A stretch of DNA of 64,000 nt from Sanguinoderma infundibulare (Eukaryota; Basidiomycota; Agaricomycetes; Polyporales; Polyporaceae). Shown one piece after another: positions 12,022 through 25,874 of this stretch (its first letter is position 1; each line of letters begins with the position of its first letter). The DNA lies in the NCBI GenBank assembly GCA_032821775.1, contig JAVLRN010000005.1:2604001-2668000 (forward strand), in the 5' to 3' direction. The notes under the pieces are model-generated. The model was not told the origin of the DNA. It made no database searches and saw only the letters and a list, made by a program, of their open reading frames with translations. Made by a program: the position numbers and the translations under genes.

Positions 12022-12506
12022 GCCCGGGACAGGCAGTCGTGCAGTACTGAACCCCCCCGGTTCGGTGCAATCAGCGTCGCCCTCGAGCGGTGTTGGTGGG
12101 GAAAAGAACACAGAACACAGTGGGGGGAGACAAGACACAGGCGGGAGGAGGCTATGGCAGTCGGTGCCAGCGTCCCAAGAGGTCTCGTCACATAAGCGCC
12201 CGTTTCCGGGGCTGTCACCTCGAGCGCGGTCCCTCTTTCCCACTGCTCTACGCCTGAGGGATCAATGACAATTATGCTGGGACTGATAGCGATTATTTCA
12301 TCACCGACCTACGGCCCCTCATGGTGAATGAAAAGGCCTGGACGATGGAGGGCAGAGGAGGGGCTACTCGTGACTGTCACAGGGATCAGGGTGTGACTGG
12401 GCTGGGGCCTCGGAAGGTGATTTGGGAGGGCAACGCTCCCTTGCTGTACTGCTAACTGCTGACGACTTGTTACGACCCACACCTCTCCGGCCCTCCTCAC
12501 TCTCTC
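12022..12506. promoter_or_regulatory. Divergent intergenic region, bestrophin / myosin V
   Basis: About 485 bases between divergent starts, hence presumed to carry both promoters. No recognisable element or extra gene was seen. Confidence 0.45.
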
Positions 12507-15500
12507 ATGGCCGAAAACATATACAGCAAGGGCACCAGGGTGTGGTTCCCTGACAAGGAGCTCGGCTGGATATCTGCCGAGGTCACCTCGGTCGCCAAAA
12601 CCGACGATACCGTCAAGCTGGTCTTTGTAGATGAACGCGGAAAGGTCAGTGCCTCGTCCATCTTGTCAGGGTAGCTGTCCTCAATGCTCGTATTTTCCCC
12701 CTTTGCAAAATGTAGGAGATTAAGGTAGACACCACCGTCAAGGACATCAAGGATGGCAAGGAAGGCCTGCCACCACTACGAAATCCACCGCTGCTGGAAA
12801 CCGCTGACGACCTCGCGACCCTCTCTCATTTGAACGAACCATCAGGTCAGTTTCGGCCAGCATATGCTGTGTTTCCTCCATTAGCCCATTCTCATCCCAA
12901 TTCCGTTCATTCCGCGCAGTCCTTCACACAATCCGCAATCGTTATGCCCAACATAGCATCTATACATATTCCGGAATCGTCCTCATTGCCGTCAATCCCT
13001 TTCAGCGTGTCGCCCTCTACGGTTCAGAAGTCATCCAAGCGTACAACGGCCGCCGGAGAGGTGAACTCGAGCCACACTTATTCGCCATTGCGGAGGACGC
13101 CTACACTGCCATGAACAGAGATGGTACCGGTCAGACAATCATTGTCTCGGGCGAGAGGTACGTCCACTTAATGTTCCAAGCGATGTCCGCCGTCCTCACG
13201 CTATTGCAGCGGTGCAGGAAAAACAGAATCTGTGGGTACACCATGTCTATCGCTGTCGTGAAGTGTGCTTATGCCTTTCCAGGCCAAGTACATCATGCGT
13301 TATCTCGCTTCCGTCAACCCTCCCTCCACGAAGGGCAAGATGAAGACTAAGGTCTCCCTTGACGAGTCTAGCGAGGTAGAGCGTCAGATCCTCGCCACCA
13401 ACCCCGTGCTCGAAGCGTTCGGTAACGCTAAGACCACCCGCAACGACAATTCTTCGCGTTTCGGAAAGTACATCCAGGTTCGTACTCAACGCATTCAATC
13501 TGGAGTTACCTGTACAGATCGCATATACAGATTCTCTTCGATGGGGAACAAGAAATCGTCGGAGCACGTATCCGGACGTACCTCCTCGAGCGCTCTCGTG
13601 TCGTCTTCCAACCCCTGACTGAGCGAAACTACCATATCTTCTACCAACTATGTGCCGGTGCGCCTGTGAAGGAACGGAAGGATCTAGGTCTTGACACGGA
13701 CGTCACCAAGTTCGCATATCTCAATCAGGGTGGTCCAACCTCTACACCCATCGCAGGGGTTGACGACGAACACGAGTTCAACGAAACCCAGAAGGCCCTG
13801 TCGACCATCGGTATCGGTATCGAGAAGCAATGGGCCGTCTTCAAGCTCCTCGCTGCCCTTCTGCACCTGGGGAACATCAAAATCACGCAGTCACGAACCG
13901 ACGCGGCCATTGACGACCAAGATCCTGCCCTGCAATTGTCTACGCGATTCTTGGGCGTTCCTCTTGCGGAGTTCAAGAAATGGACAGTCAAGAAGCAGAT
14001 CACTACGCGCAACGAGAAGATTGTCACCTCATTGAACGGTGCGCAGGCGACTGTCGTACGAGACTCCGTCTCCAAGTTCGTCTACGCGTGTCTCTTCGAG
14101 TGGGTCGTCGCGATCCTCAACGAGAGTTTAGCCGGCGAAGGCGGCGAGGCGGCTAGTCGAGCTGAGATGTTCATTGGTGTTCTGGATATCTACGGATTTG
14201 AACACTTCAAGAAGGTTGGTATGCATCGATCTGGTAGGCGAGGCACTGATTGAGCCATTCCGTACAGAATTCGTTTGAACAGTTCAGCATCAACTATGCC
14301 AATGAGAAGCTGCAACAAGAGGTAGATTGATGTCTGGTCATCATTGCTAAGTTATGTCTTGACAATATGTTATTTTCTCAGTTCAACCAACACGTCTTCA
14401 AGCTGGAGCAGGAGGAGTACGTCCGAGAGAAGATCAACTGGACTTTCATTGAGTTCTCCGACAATCAGCCTTGTATCGACGTCATCGAAGGCAAACTCGG
14501 TGTCATGGCCCTTCTCGATGAAGAGTCCCGTCTCCCTTCTGGAACGGACCAGTCGTTCTTGCAGAAGCTCAACAACCAGCTAGCCAAGCCGGAGAATGCG
14601 AAGGTCTTCAAGAAACCACGGTTCGGCAACTCCGCCTTCACAATCGCCCACTATGCCTTAGACGTCACGTACGAGGTCGAAGGCTTCCTCGAGAAGAACA
14701 GGGATACCGTTCCCGACGAGCACATGGCCCTTTTGCAAACAACCAAGAACGCCTTCTTGAAGGAGGTTCTTGACGCTGCTTTCGCAGCGACCAAGCCGCC
14801 GGAGGCCACCCCTCCCTCTCCGACTGTCTCAGATTCTGCGGGCACCACTAATAAGCGTGCATCTCTCATCCCCGATCCTGGCAGGCAATCCCTCATGTCG
14901 TCCGCTACCGCTGGTGGTGCTGGTCCCAAGCGCCCCGGTGGTGTGGTGAAGAAGCCTACACAGGCTTCGATATTCAAGGCATCCCTGGTCAATCTGATGG
15001 ACACTCTGAACGTCACGAACGTTCACTACATTCGGTGCATTAAGCCGAACGAGCAGAAGCGTGCTTGGGAGTTTACTCCTCAGCAGGTGCTTGGCCAACT
15101 TCGTGCTTGTGGTGTACTGGAGACTATTCGGATCAGTTGTGCTGGTTATCCGTCACGGTGGACATACGAGGAATTCGCCGAACGGTAAGCATTAGGAACG
15201 CCCGAAATGGCAGTTGCAATCTCATTGTCGTTGAACAGGTACTACATGTTAGTCCACTCTTCCGAATGGGAACCGATGATCAAGAACCTCGAGCTCAAAC
15301 CGCTGTGCGCTCGCATCCTCGAGAAGACCATCAACGACCCGGATAAGTATCAGCCTGGTCTCACGAAGATCTTCTTCCGCGCTGGCATGCTCGCCGCGCT
15401 CGAGTCTTTGCGCTCGAACCGCCTGAATGCGCTTGTCACTATTGTTCAGAAGAACATGCGGCGCAAGATGGCGGTGAAGAAGTACAGAACCCTTCGCGAG

Positions 15501-18185
15501 GCGACGATCAAGATCCAGACATGGTGGCGTGGTATCATGGCCAGGCGGCTCGTAGAGAAAGTCCGCAGAGATGCTGCTGCGATTCGCTTGCAGCGGGGTA
15601 TCCGGAGGTACCTGCAACGCAAACGCTTCCTCACTATCCGTGCCTCGGTTGTCGCCTTCCAGAGCCGTGAGTGTTTCATCTGCATGCCCCTTTTACTCGA
15701 TATTCATGTTATTGCAGGCGCACGCGGTGCCCTCTCCCGTCGTGGCTTCAAGGACGCGATGCGGCAGTTCGCTGTAGTCACTCTCCAGAGTCTATTCCGT
15801 GGAGTGTAAGTCAAAGGATGAAAGCTTCCATCCGACGAACGATTGTTGACCCATCTTTAGTCTTTGCCGCCGGTCATACAAAAAGGACGTCCGCAATGTC
15901 GTCCTAATTCAGTCTTGTATCCGTCGGCGGTTGGCGCGCAAGGAGCTCAAGGCCCTGAAGGCTGAGGCTCGCTCCGTCTCTAAATTCAAGGAAATCTCGT
16001 ATAGATTAGAGAACAAGGTCGTTGAGCTCACGCAGACACTCCAGAAGCGTACCGAAGAGAAGAAGGAGCTCCAGAATAAGGTCGCTGCGCTCGAAGTGCA
16101 GCTCACACAGGCCGTAGCGCGCCACGAAGAGTCGGACGCTCGTGCTAGGCAAGTCCAAAGCGACCTCATCAATGCTCAGGCAGAGGTGTCACGCAGTCAG
16201 CAACTCTTGCGCACGAAGGAAGACGTGGAGAGGAAGCTTGAGGAGGCGATCGTGAAGGCCGCGGAGAAGGAGGCAACCGTCCAGAAGTTAACGGAGGAGC
16301 TCGCTCAGCAGGCCGCGCAGCTCGAGTCCCGGCAGAAGTTGATTGATAGCCAGCCTGTCAGGAATGAGGACGACAGCTCTGTCATCCAGACGCTCAAGAC
16401 CGAGGTCAGCAACCTGCGAGAACAGCTCAACCGCGCCACAGCCCTCAACGCTCTTACACGCGGCGTGCGGGCGGAGCCGACGTCTCCCACCTTTGCACCC
16501 GTCCTTCGTCTCACTGATGCGGCTTCCGGGAACGTCAACGGCTCCAACCTTATTTCGGCTTCGCGCAGTCACCAGCGACGACACAGCTCCGCTGGTGTTT
16601 ATGCGATTCAGCCTTCGGACCACCGCACGTCTCAGGACGAGCTCATGTTCAACGCGAAGCGGAGCCAGGCGTCGAACCCTCGTGCAGTCTCCGTGGCCTA
16701 TAATGGGGAAGATGGCTTGCCGCAGTTCCGTGTGCTCGACCGGTCGAGCATGTACGACGATCCAGCCGAGGAAAAGATTAGGTTGATGCAGGACATCAAG
16801 CGCCTAGACGAGGACGTCCTCGACGGCCTCATCCGTGGATTGAAGATACCCGCACCTAGCTTGACGAGTCCCGCCGCGGTGAAGGAGATCTTGTTCCCTG
16901 CGAACTTGATCAGCCTGATCACGAACGAGATGTGGAAGTATGGCCTCATTCCGGAGAGCGAGCGGTTCCTCGCGAACGTCATGCAAACTATTCAGTCTCA
17001 CGTCATGGTAAGTCACATCCCAGGACTTCCTCGTGCGCATGTTCTGAGGTTGCTATAGTCGTTCACGGGCGAGGACGCGGTCATACCTGGCATTTTCTGG
17101 CTTTCAAACGTCCATGAGATGCTTTCCTTCATCTGTGTTGCGGAGAGTGACATGCTTCAGGGCATTGGTCCTGGCGAGGAGAATGCCGTCCGGCCGTTCG
17201 AGTGGGCCGACTACGAGCGCCTCGTCTCGGTGGTCAAACACGACTTGGATAGTCTCGAGTACAACATCTACCACACATGGATGCTCGAGACCAAGAAGCG
17301 ACTGTCGAAGATGGTCATTCCCGCACTGATTGAAAGCCAGTCTTTGCCCGGTTTCACGACTACGGACGGCGGAGGGAGGTTGTTCAATCGTTTGCTCAAC
17401 TCGAACACACAACCAGCGTACAGCATGGACGACATCTTGAACCTGCTGAACAAGGTCTGGAGGAGCTTGAAGAGCTACTACATGGAAGAATCCGTGGTCC
17501 AACAGGTTATCACGGAGCTTCTCAAGCTCATCGGGGTGACGAGTTTCAACGACCTTCTCATGAGGCGCAACTTCTCGTCCTGGAAGCGAGGTAGGCAACG
17601 CCGCACTTGGACCACAAAAATGTCGAGCTGATCTCTATTGTAAAGCGATGCAAATCCAGTACAACATTACTCGTATCGAGGAATGGTGCAAGTCGCACGA
17701 CATGCCAGAAGGTACTCTGCAGCTTGAGCATTTGATGCAGGCCACGAAGCTTCTTCAGCTGAAGAAAGTATGTCCTCCATCCACGATTGTTGATAGGGAC
17801 TGTGTTTACTCATTATACTTCTAGTCCACGCCCGCGGATCTCGACATCATTTACGATGTATGCTGGATGTTGACGCCCACGCAAATTCAGCGGATGTGTA
17901 CGAACTACTACGTGGCCGACTACGAGGTACGTCTATAAATCATTTGACTTGAACGCTTGCGCTGACTCCGTACCTCAGACTCCGATCTCGCCGGAGATTC
18001 TCCGCGTGGTCGCTTCACGAGTTTCACCCAACGACCGCAACGACCACCTACTCCTCGCGCCCGAAACCGAAGAGGTTGGCCCTTACGAGCTTCCTCTACC
18101 ACGCGAAGTCTCCGGCTTGGAGACTTACGTCCCCGCGTATCTCAATGTCCCACATCTCCGGAGACTTGCGGCTCTGGTAGCATAG
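12507..18185 (+). CDS. MYO2: Class V myosin heavy chain
   Basis: Actin-based cargo motor for polarised transport of vesicles and organelles. About 1,600 residues in many exons. The N-terminal SH3-like region starts [21 protein letters not shown]. The motor domain follows, with P-loop [10 protein letters not shown] (split by an intron), switch [12 protein letters not shown], switch [11 protein letters not shown], and [19 protein letters not shown]. Six IQ motifs run from about 15,420 to 15,940 (for example [14 protein letters not shown]). A coiled coil covers about 15,940-16,420. The C-terminal globular DIL cargo domain ([17 protein letters not shown] ... [18 protein letters not shown]) ends RRLAALVA with TAG. 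Motor, six IQ, coiled coil and DIL together exclude myosin I, myosin II and myosin-chitin synthase. It is convergent with CUZ1, 92 bp away. Confidence 0.96.
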
Positions 18186-18277
18186 CGAGTTTGTTGGCTG
18201 TCATGTTTTGTCATTTCGTAATGTGCTTCTGTGCTATGGAAATTTATGTAATGGTAATTCGCCACATCGTCCTGTCT

Positions 18278-19224
18278 CTATCTGCTCAGCGTGAGCGATG
18301 CTCCATCAGGTATTTGGTCGGCTAGAAGCTGATCAGTGCGAAGAGGAGTTCCGCTATCCGTATCTGTTAACAATAGCTTCAAAGGCTGCGCGAAATCAAC
18401 AACTAACACCTCTCATCAGGTCATCAACGTACCTGTGAGTCGCTGATAGTCATCCTAAACTGTGCCGCAAGCAGATCGAGCGCCCGGCCTGTCCCTATCG
18501 TCTATTCTTGCGGGATGTAGCGAAGAGAAATGCTCAAAGAAACATTGACGGCACCTTTGGAAACCAGAAGATGCGCTCCGAGGACGAATTGTCGGCCTGG
18601 CTGATCTTGACGTGCAAACGCTGATCCATCGGCACTGAAGCTGGAGTATCCTTCGGATTTCCGGGCTGAGCTTTATGCCGCATCTTCATTACTGCAAGCT
18701 GGCGTTGTTGGGCCTCTTTCCTGGGACTTGGCCTCGACATTGAGGAGCCTGGATGCTCGTTGCCTGCGTTTGCCCCGAAGTGCTTGGCCAACAGTGCTTT
18801 CGCCGCAGCATTCTTCTCCGGCACTGGTACTAGAGGAGGTACGCAAGCATGCGAACTCGGAGTTCTATGCCTATAACGGGGAGACGTTGAGCAAGGGACC
18901 AGCGCATGCAGGCAAAACGCACTCGGCACAGAAAGCAAGCCCGCAGCCCACACACACCGCCGGGACACGATTCGCTGTACGCGCGGGATCGGAAATAAAA
19001 GACTCGAGGCTTGGCTTATTGCATCCTTGTGCAGCGCAGCGTTGCAGCTTGAGAGCAGGGCCACTAGGGCCGTGTGAGGAGGCCTGGAGAGGACAATGAT
19101 GGATGTCCGGAGCGATGTGGTCTGTGCAGTACAGTTGATGGCAGCCGCAGCGTATGGGAAGGAAGTCATTGAGATTGCATGATGGGAGAGAGCAGCGGGC
19201 ACCGACTTGAGGGAGAGAGCTCAT
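18278..19224 (-). CDS. CUZ1: AN1 zinc-finger/ubiquitin-like protein, Cuz1/ZFAND1 type
   Basis: Cdc48/proteasome-associated stress protein family. Exons: 19224-18923, 18870-18555, 18501-18433, 18385-18278; 795 nt, 264 residues. Two AN1 fingers are present. The first is CSLPSCNLNDF...CGC...C-x2-H-x5-H-x-C. The second spans an intron and is completed as CVGCGLAFCAEHRTPSSHAC, so the GTGCGT donor at 18922 is the correct one. A basic/Gln-rich linker follows. The C-terminal ubiquitin-like region contains RIFWFPKTIGTGRALDLLA and ends DGASLTLSR before TAG. The last two exons are short and easily missed; without them the protein would lose half of the UBL region. It shares a 144-bp divergent promoter with VPS2. 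Confidence 0.9.
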
Positions 19225-19368
19225 GACGGCCAGGTGTTGGGGACACTGTCAGCCTGAGGCTGGCTCTGGCTCTGGGCTGGCTGCGAGCCTCTGCCTCTGG
19301 CGCGCTCCTCGTCAGTTGCGCGTCTTTGCCGAGCACATCCTCTTTCCACCTCCCCTCATTGTGCACAC
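19225..19368. promoter_or_regulatory. 144-bp divergent promoter, CUZ1 / VPS2
   Basis: Only 144 bases separate the two start codons, so the two promoters and both 5' untranslated regions must overlap. Short direct repeats of ctggctctgg type occur at 19257-19285. No TATA box is evident. Confidence 0.55.
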
Positions 19369-20310
19369 ATGAACATCATCGTACGCCATCCTGCATCTTC
19401 CCTCGCTATGTGCTCACCACCGACGCCCTGTTCAGGAAACTCTTTTCGGTCGTACTGTTACGCCTGCAGAGCGACTGCGCCAGCATCAACGCGCTCTCGC
19501 CAAGGCCCAGCGCGAGTTGGATCGTGAACGCACCAAGCTCGAACAGCAGGAGAAGAAGCTCATCATGGACATTAAGAAAAGTGCGAAATCCGGTCAGATG
19601 GTGCGTCCGCCATCCTCTCGTGCCGTATGAAGTTCTGAAATCGTACACAGAATGCTTGCAAAGTGATGGCTAAAGACCTTGTCCGTACTCGCCGATATGT
19701 CCAGAAGTTCTACCAGATGAGGACCCAGCTGCAAGCTGTCGGTCTCCGGATACAAACACTCAGGAGTAACCAACAGATGGCCGAAGCCATGCGTGGTGCC
19801 ACTCGCGTAAGCCCTTGCTTCCCAATGCTCAGTGCGCTTTCCTTAGTTCCATCAGGCCATGGGAGCGATGAATCGCGGCCTCAATCTCCCTCAAATCCAG
19901 CGCATCATGATGGAATTTGAGCGCGAGAGTGCTACCATGGACATGAAAGAGGAGATGATGTCCGACGCCGTCGATGATGTCATGGAAGACGAACTTGAGG
20001 ACGAGGAGGAGGAAGGAGATAAGATTCTGAAACAGGTCTTGGATGAGATCGGTGTTGACCTCTCACAGCAGGTATGTGTCAACATAATTTCCAGCTTGTC
20101 CGTCGCATCTCACTCGCTATATAGCTCACCGAGGCACCAAGCAGCCTCACCATATCTTCACCGCTTACCGAGCCTCGGCAAGCTGTCGCTGTCGGAGGGC
20201 CATCTGCAGGGATTCCGTCAAGTAATGGTGGTGCCAAGGATACTGGGGGGGATGACACGTTGGATGAGGATGCTCTCCAAGCTAGGCTTGATGCTCTTCG
20301 ACGAGGTTAG
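19369..20310 (+). CDS. VPS2: ESCRT-III subunit Vps2/CHMP2
   Basis: Component of the ESCRT-III filament that, with Vps4, severs membranes at endosomes. Exons: 19369-19380, 19435-19600, 19651-19806, 19856-20071, 20125-20310. The first exon has only four codons (MNII), continuing ETLFGRTVTPAERLRQHQR after the intron, which is the Vps2 N terminus. A basic helix (KAQRELDRERTKLEQQEKK) follows, then NLPQIQRIMMEFERES and an acidic EDELEDEEEEGD stretch. The C-terminal MIT-interacting motif is DEDALQARLDALRRG. It is convergent with COG6, 78 bp apart. The assignment to Vps2 rather than Snf7 or Vps24 rests on the N terminus and the MIM1 tail. Confidence 0.94.
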
Positions 20311-20388
20311 TTGGCGACGGATATACTAGCATTGATTCGCATAATGGTACGTAGAGTAGCTATTCCGTTGTACACGATTCATCGATGA

Positions 20389-23207
20389 TTATACCCTGAG
20401 GTTCGCGACCGAACGAGCTTCCTGTTGGCGGAGTTGCCATGAGATTCCAGAACCATTATAGAACTCATCGACGTCCTCTTCCTGCGAGTGGTTGAGTGGC
20501 ATACCAAAGCAGAGATGACTGCACTCACGGAATCCAAGTTCAATACGATTGCGATTTGCTGTAATCGCACGAATTTCTCTCGGATGTCACCAAAAACGGT
20601 TTGGGATGAGAGATAGGCCGTGACCGCGCGCAAGTCATGATCAAACCGGATGGCACCAAGCTAAGGAGACAATACTACAATCAGAAACCTGGGTGGGGGT
20701 GAACGACGGAGTGCTTACTTCGCTATACTTCAAGCTGACCACAAACTTCTCCCACGGACGGACGAGCACGTCCAGAGCCAGGCCAAAGAATAAACGGAAG
20801 TTGCCCTCAGTGAACGCATCCTACAACCTATGGTCATGAATGTCCTGCAAAGTAATGTGGATGCGGCCTACCTTATACCCATCAATCATCGTCTCCCAAG
20901 CTTTGACAAATCGCTTCCGAATAGTGTCCTGAAGTTCCGCAGCAGCGTAGCTATCATCGTCTAAGACATAGGAAATGTCTTTGTAGATGTCGCCAATGAA
21001 TGTGCGCAGCTTCGGACGAAGGAGCTGATTGAAAAGTTGCTCTACACCAGCCTGCCGAAGTATCAGCAGTATAGCAATGGCGCAGCGAGCGATCAGACTC
21101 ACCCTTAGCGTTGAGCGATACTTGGGCACTAAATTCAAGAATAATCCCAAACTGGTTTTGACAGATTCAACCTCGGATCCCAGAAAGTATTGCCATATCG
21201 AGGAGGACTGTGACAGATCTTTCACAAGACGCTCCATATGCGAGGAGGAAATCTCCAAGTCGTTCAGCAAGACCTGTCACGCGCGTAAAGGTCAAAACGC
21301 GCAAACAAGAGATTCTTCACATACAATGAATGCCAGTCGATTCTCCCGTTCCACCTTGTCTCCACGCCCACCGGGGCCCGCGGCCCCACCTTTGTAAACA
21401 TTGTCAAGTTTGAGCTTGATTACGCTTGCGTAGTCCTTGTCCATCACACCACGAAGGAGTTCGGAGGTGCGCTCGACAGTTCTTACGGAGGCAGTAGTCA
21501 GCATTCGCGACAAGACTAGCTTCAAAATGTAAAATGCATCGTCAGGCGTCGTAGTCGAAACGGGATGTTGGGATAGATCATAGGTTGAAAGCGAGTGGGC
21601 CTGTCCGCAATATGAATGAGTTATAAAGCCGTGCACGCCAACCATCATGAATGGCACCTTGTCGATGACAGACCGAGCATACCAGACCTCCATAGGCATA
21701 TAACACGTGGCCAACATGTCCTCGAACACCTGGCTCGTCCTCGAATTCTCCAGTATTTGTACGCCTTTGGGTGGACCGAAGGAAGGATATAAAGGATCGA
21801 CATCAGGTAGAGGAGGGGTGTCGGTCTCATCCATTCCTGCATCGGACGACTCCTGAAGATGATAGGTTAGTAACCAGTTCGCGTTCCCATCAGGGTGAGG
21901 GTGGTAACCTTCAGTCGATCGTACATGAACTTACGAAACAAACCCCATCTACCACTCATCGCCGCGGCTTCGGTTAACACCTTATCGACCTCACGCGGGT
22001 CCACTGCTTCGTCCTCCTCTATGTTAATAGGAGATAGTTGCCGTTGAATGCCCGCAGACATTGGGCGAATTGAAATGTCTGACAGCTGAGTTAATGCGTT
22101 AAGTGCGCAGACTCTTCACAAGAAAGGATAAATAAACCTTCCGCTGTATAGACCTTTCTTCCTCCCATCCTTCGAGTAGATCTTTCACAACACGATCCGC
22201 TTCCTGAAGCAAGCGAACCAAAACGAGGCCCATCTTTCCCAGACCATAGTACTTCTCCACAACAGGTTGGTGTTGATCCACGATCAGAGCGATACTCTCA
22301 AAGAGCGCAGTCAAGGCGGTGATGTAATACAACGGAGACGACGCTATGGGAGTGAGCCAGGGGGCGCGAAACGCGTGACCAAGCAACATACTTTTCGCTG
22401 AAGCAGGTGCGCGCACCTGCACAAGGTTGACGACAAATGAGGCATATGCTTGAAGGCCTTCCGCCTCCCATCCAATCGCCGGGAACAGCTTGAAGAAGCG
22501 ACTTGTTGCCGTAGCATCTCGCGCTATCGACGCTCTCTCGAATTCGCGTTGAAAGACTGAAAGGAGCTGCTCCCGAGCCGTTTGTAACGTCTGTGCGGGA
22601 GGAAGATGGATTTCTGCAGTAGGCTAACAGGATGCGAACGGTCTGTATTTGCGGGATTAAAACAAACATATACACGTACAACCGCAGTCCCAGCGAATGC
22701 TCCAGATATCACGTCAATGGGTAGGACCATCGCTCTGGCACAATGTCGGGTCGCAGACTCCCAATCCTGTTGCTCGATGGAACTCTGTAGGGCGGCGAGG
22801 GATGACTGTTGGAGGGTAAATGCAGGCAAGCATACACGAGGAAATGCGTGGTGTGCAGATACCTTGAGTTCTATGATTTGACCGACCTGCTCCGAGGCCT
22901 CCCGTACCCTCTTCATCTTCTCATCCAACGACTGAACCCGGCCTCCAACGTCCTGTGCAGTGCGCGCAGTGTAGGAGACTGTTTGATCTAGTAATCGGGT
23001 TTCTTGAGCCAAAGCATCCAGTTGTGGGCCTAAAGACTGAAGATTGCTCAGAGAAGCGGAAATAGGCTCATAAGTAGACAAGAGATCTGCCAGTGAAGCA
23101 GACAAGTCCGATTCACGAGACTGGAGAACAGACAAAGCCCCAAGAATATCCGGCAATGTCGCTAGTCGCCGAGGCTCTGAGACAGACGTCGAAGGATGTT
23201 CTGTCAT
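20389..23207 (-). CDS. COG6: Conserved oligomeric Golgi complex subunit 6
   Basis: Lobe B subunit of the COG tether for retrograde intra-Golgi traffic. About 700 residues in roughly ten exons. The first exon starts MTEHPSTSVSEPRRLA and contains a coiled-coil region (SRESDLSASLADLLSTYEP; LDEKMKRVREASEQVGQI). Later blocks typical of COG6 are SRFFKLFPAIGWEAEGLQAY, KYYGLGKMGLVLVRLLQEAD, VFEDMLATCYMPMEVWYAR, LLNDLEISSSHMERL, and LGAIRFDHDLRAVTAYLS. The last exon encodes EEDVDEFYNGSGISWQLRQQ and ends at TAA 20391-20389. Internal exon borders were matched only to family-like continuity. Confidence 0.88.
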
Positions 23208-23581
23208 CGAATAATGTTCGAGAGTACGGAGGAAGAGAGTGTTTGGGGTCGTCGTTGCCAGTTTGCCCCACTCACGAGCGTCTATCTAACACTTGTCTTT
23301 CAACGACGGTCCGACGGTCATACCAAATAACCATCCCTCGGCCTCACCAAAGCTCCGTTGGAGTAGAATACAGACATTATCGCAAATAAGTTACTGATCA
23401 ATCACAAGCGATGTGTCTACACGGCAAACTACGACAGTTGGAACTTGGAACATACGCAATTGTCGCGGACAAACAAAACAACTTCGGACCACCTATATTG
23501 TACACCTCCGAACCAACCGCTCGAGCTATCTTCTGCCTCATTATTTTGAAGGACCGTCCGTGATACGCCGCACACGAGAGA
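23208..23581. other. Intergenic: COG6 upstream / SLT2 downstream
   Basis: About 370 bases between tandem minus-strand genes. The right part is SLT2 3' flank and the left part is presumed COG6 promoter. Nothing further was recognised. Confidence 0.45.
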
Positions 23582-25389
<1,808 letters not shown>

Positions 25390-25874
25390 GTTTGTTGGTG
25401 AAAGATGTGGAAAGAGAAGAGGGGAGGTGGTTGTCGAGGGGGCCAAGCAAGGGCCAAGGGTGCACTGGTCGATCGATGAGGCGCGGTTGCCAGTCCCACC
25501 GCCCTCCCCATCTCATCCACCAAGCGCCCACCGATTCTTCCGCTGATGCCGTGCACAGCACCTCGGGCCGCCGTTCCCTCCACCCACCAAGGCCAAACCA
25601 CAAGGCTCGCTTAACAATTTCAAGTTAACAGAACAGTGGCCGCAATGATGTTTGGAGTAGCACATTCCGCGATACAACTCGTCATTGCAGACTCCTACGC
25701 AACACTCGTAGCTCTTGTACAAAAAGTATCCTAACGCTCGTTACCGTCAAGTCATTTCAAACGCCTCCATTCTCTCGGCTCGTTCGTATCTTTGCCGACA
25801 GCGGCGGTCTGCAAAAACATAAAGTCAGCCACCGCTCGTCCGGAGAGCTATGCACCCGAGACGTACTAATTCGT
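25390..25874. other. Intergenic: SLT2 upstream / PSD-like downstream
   Basis: About 485 bases. Open frames extend through 25,390-25,620 on both strands but carry no recognisable domain. Presumed SLT2 promoter and 5' leader. Confidence 0.45.
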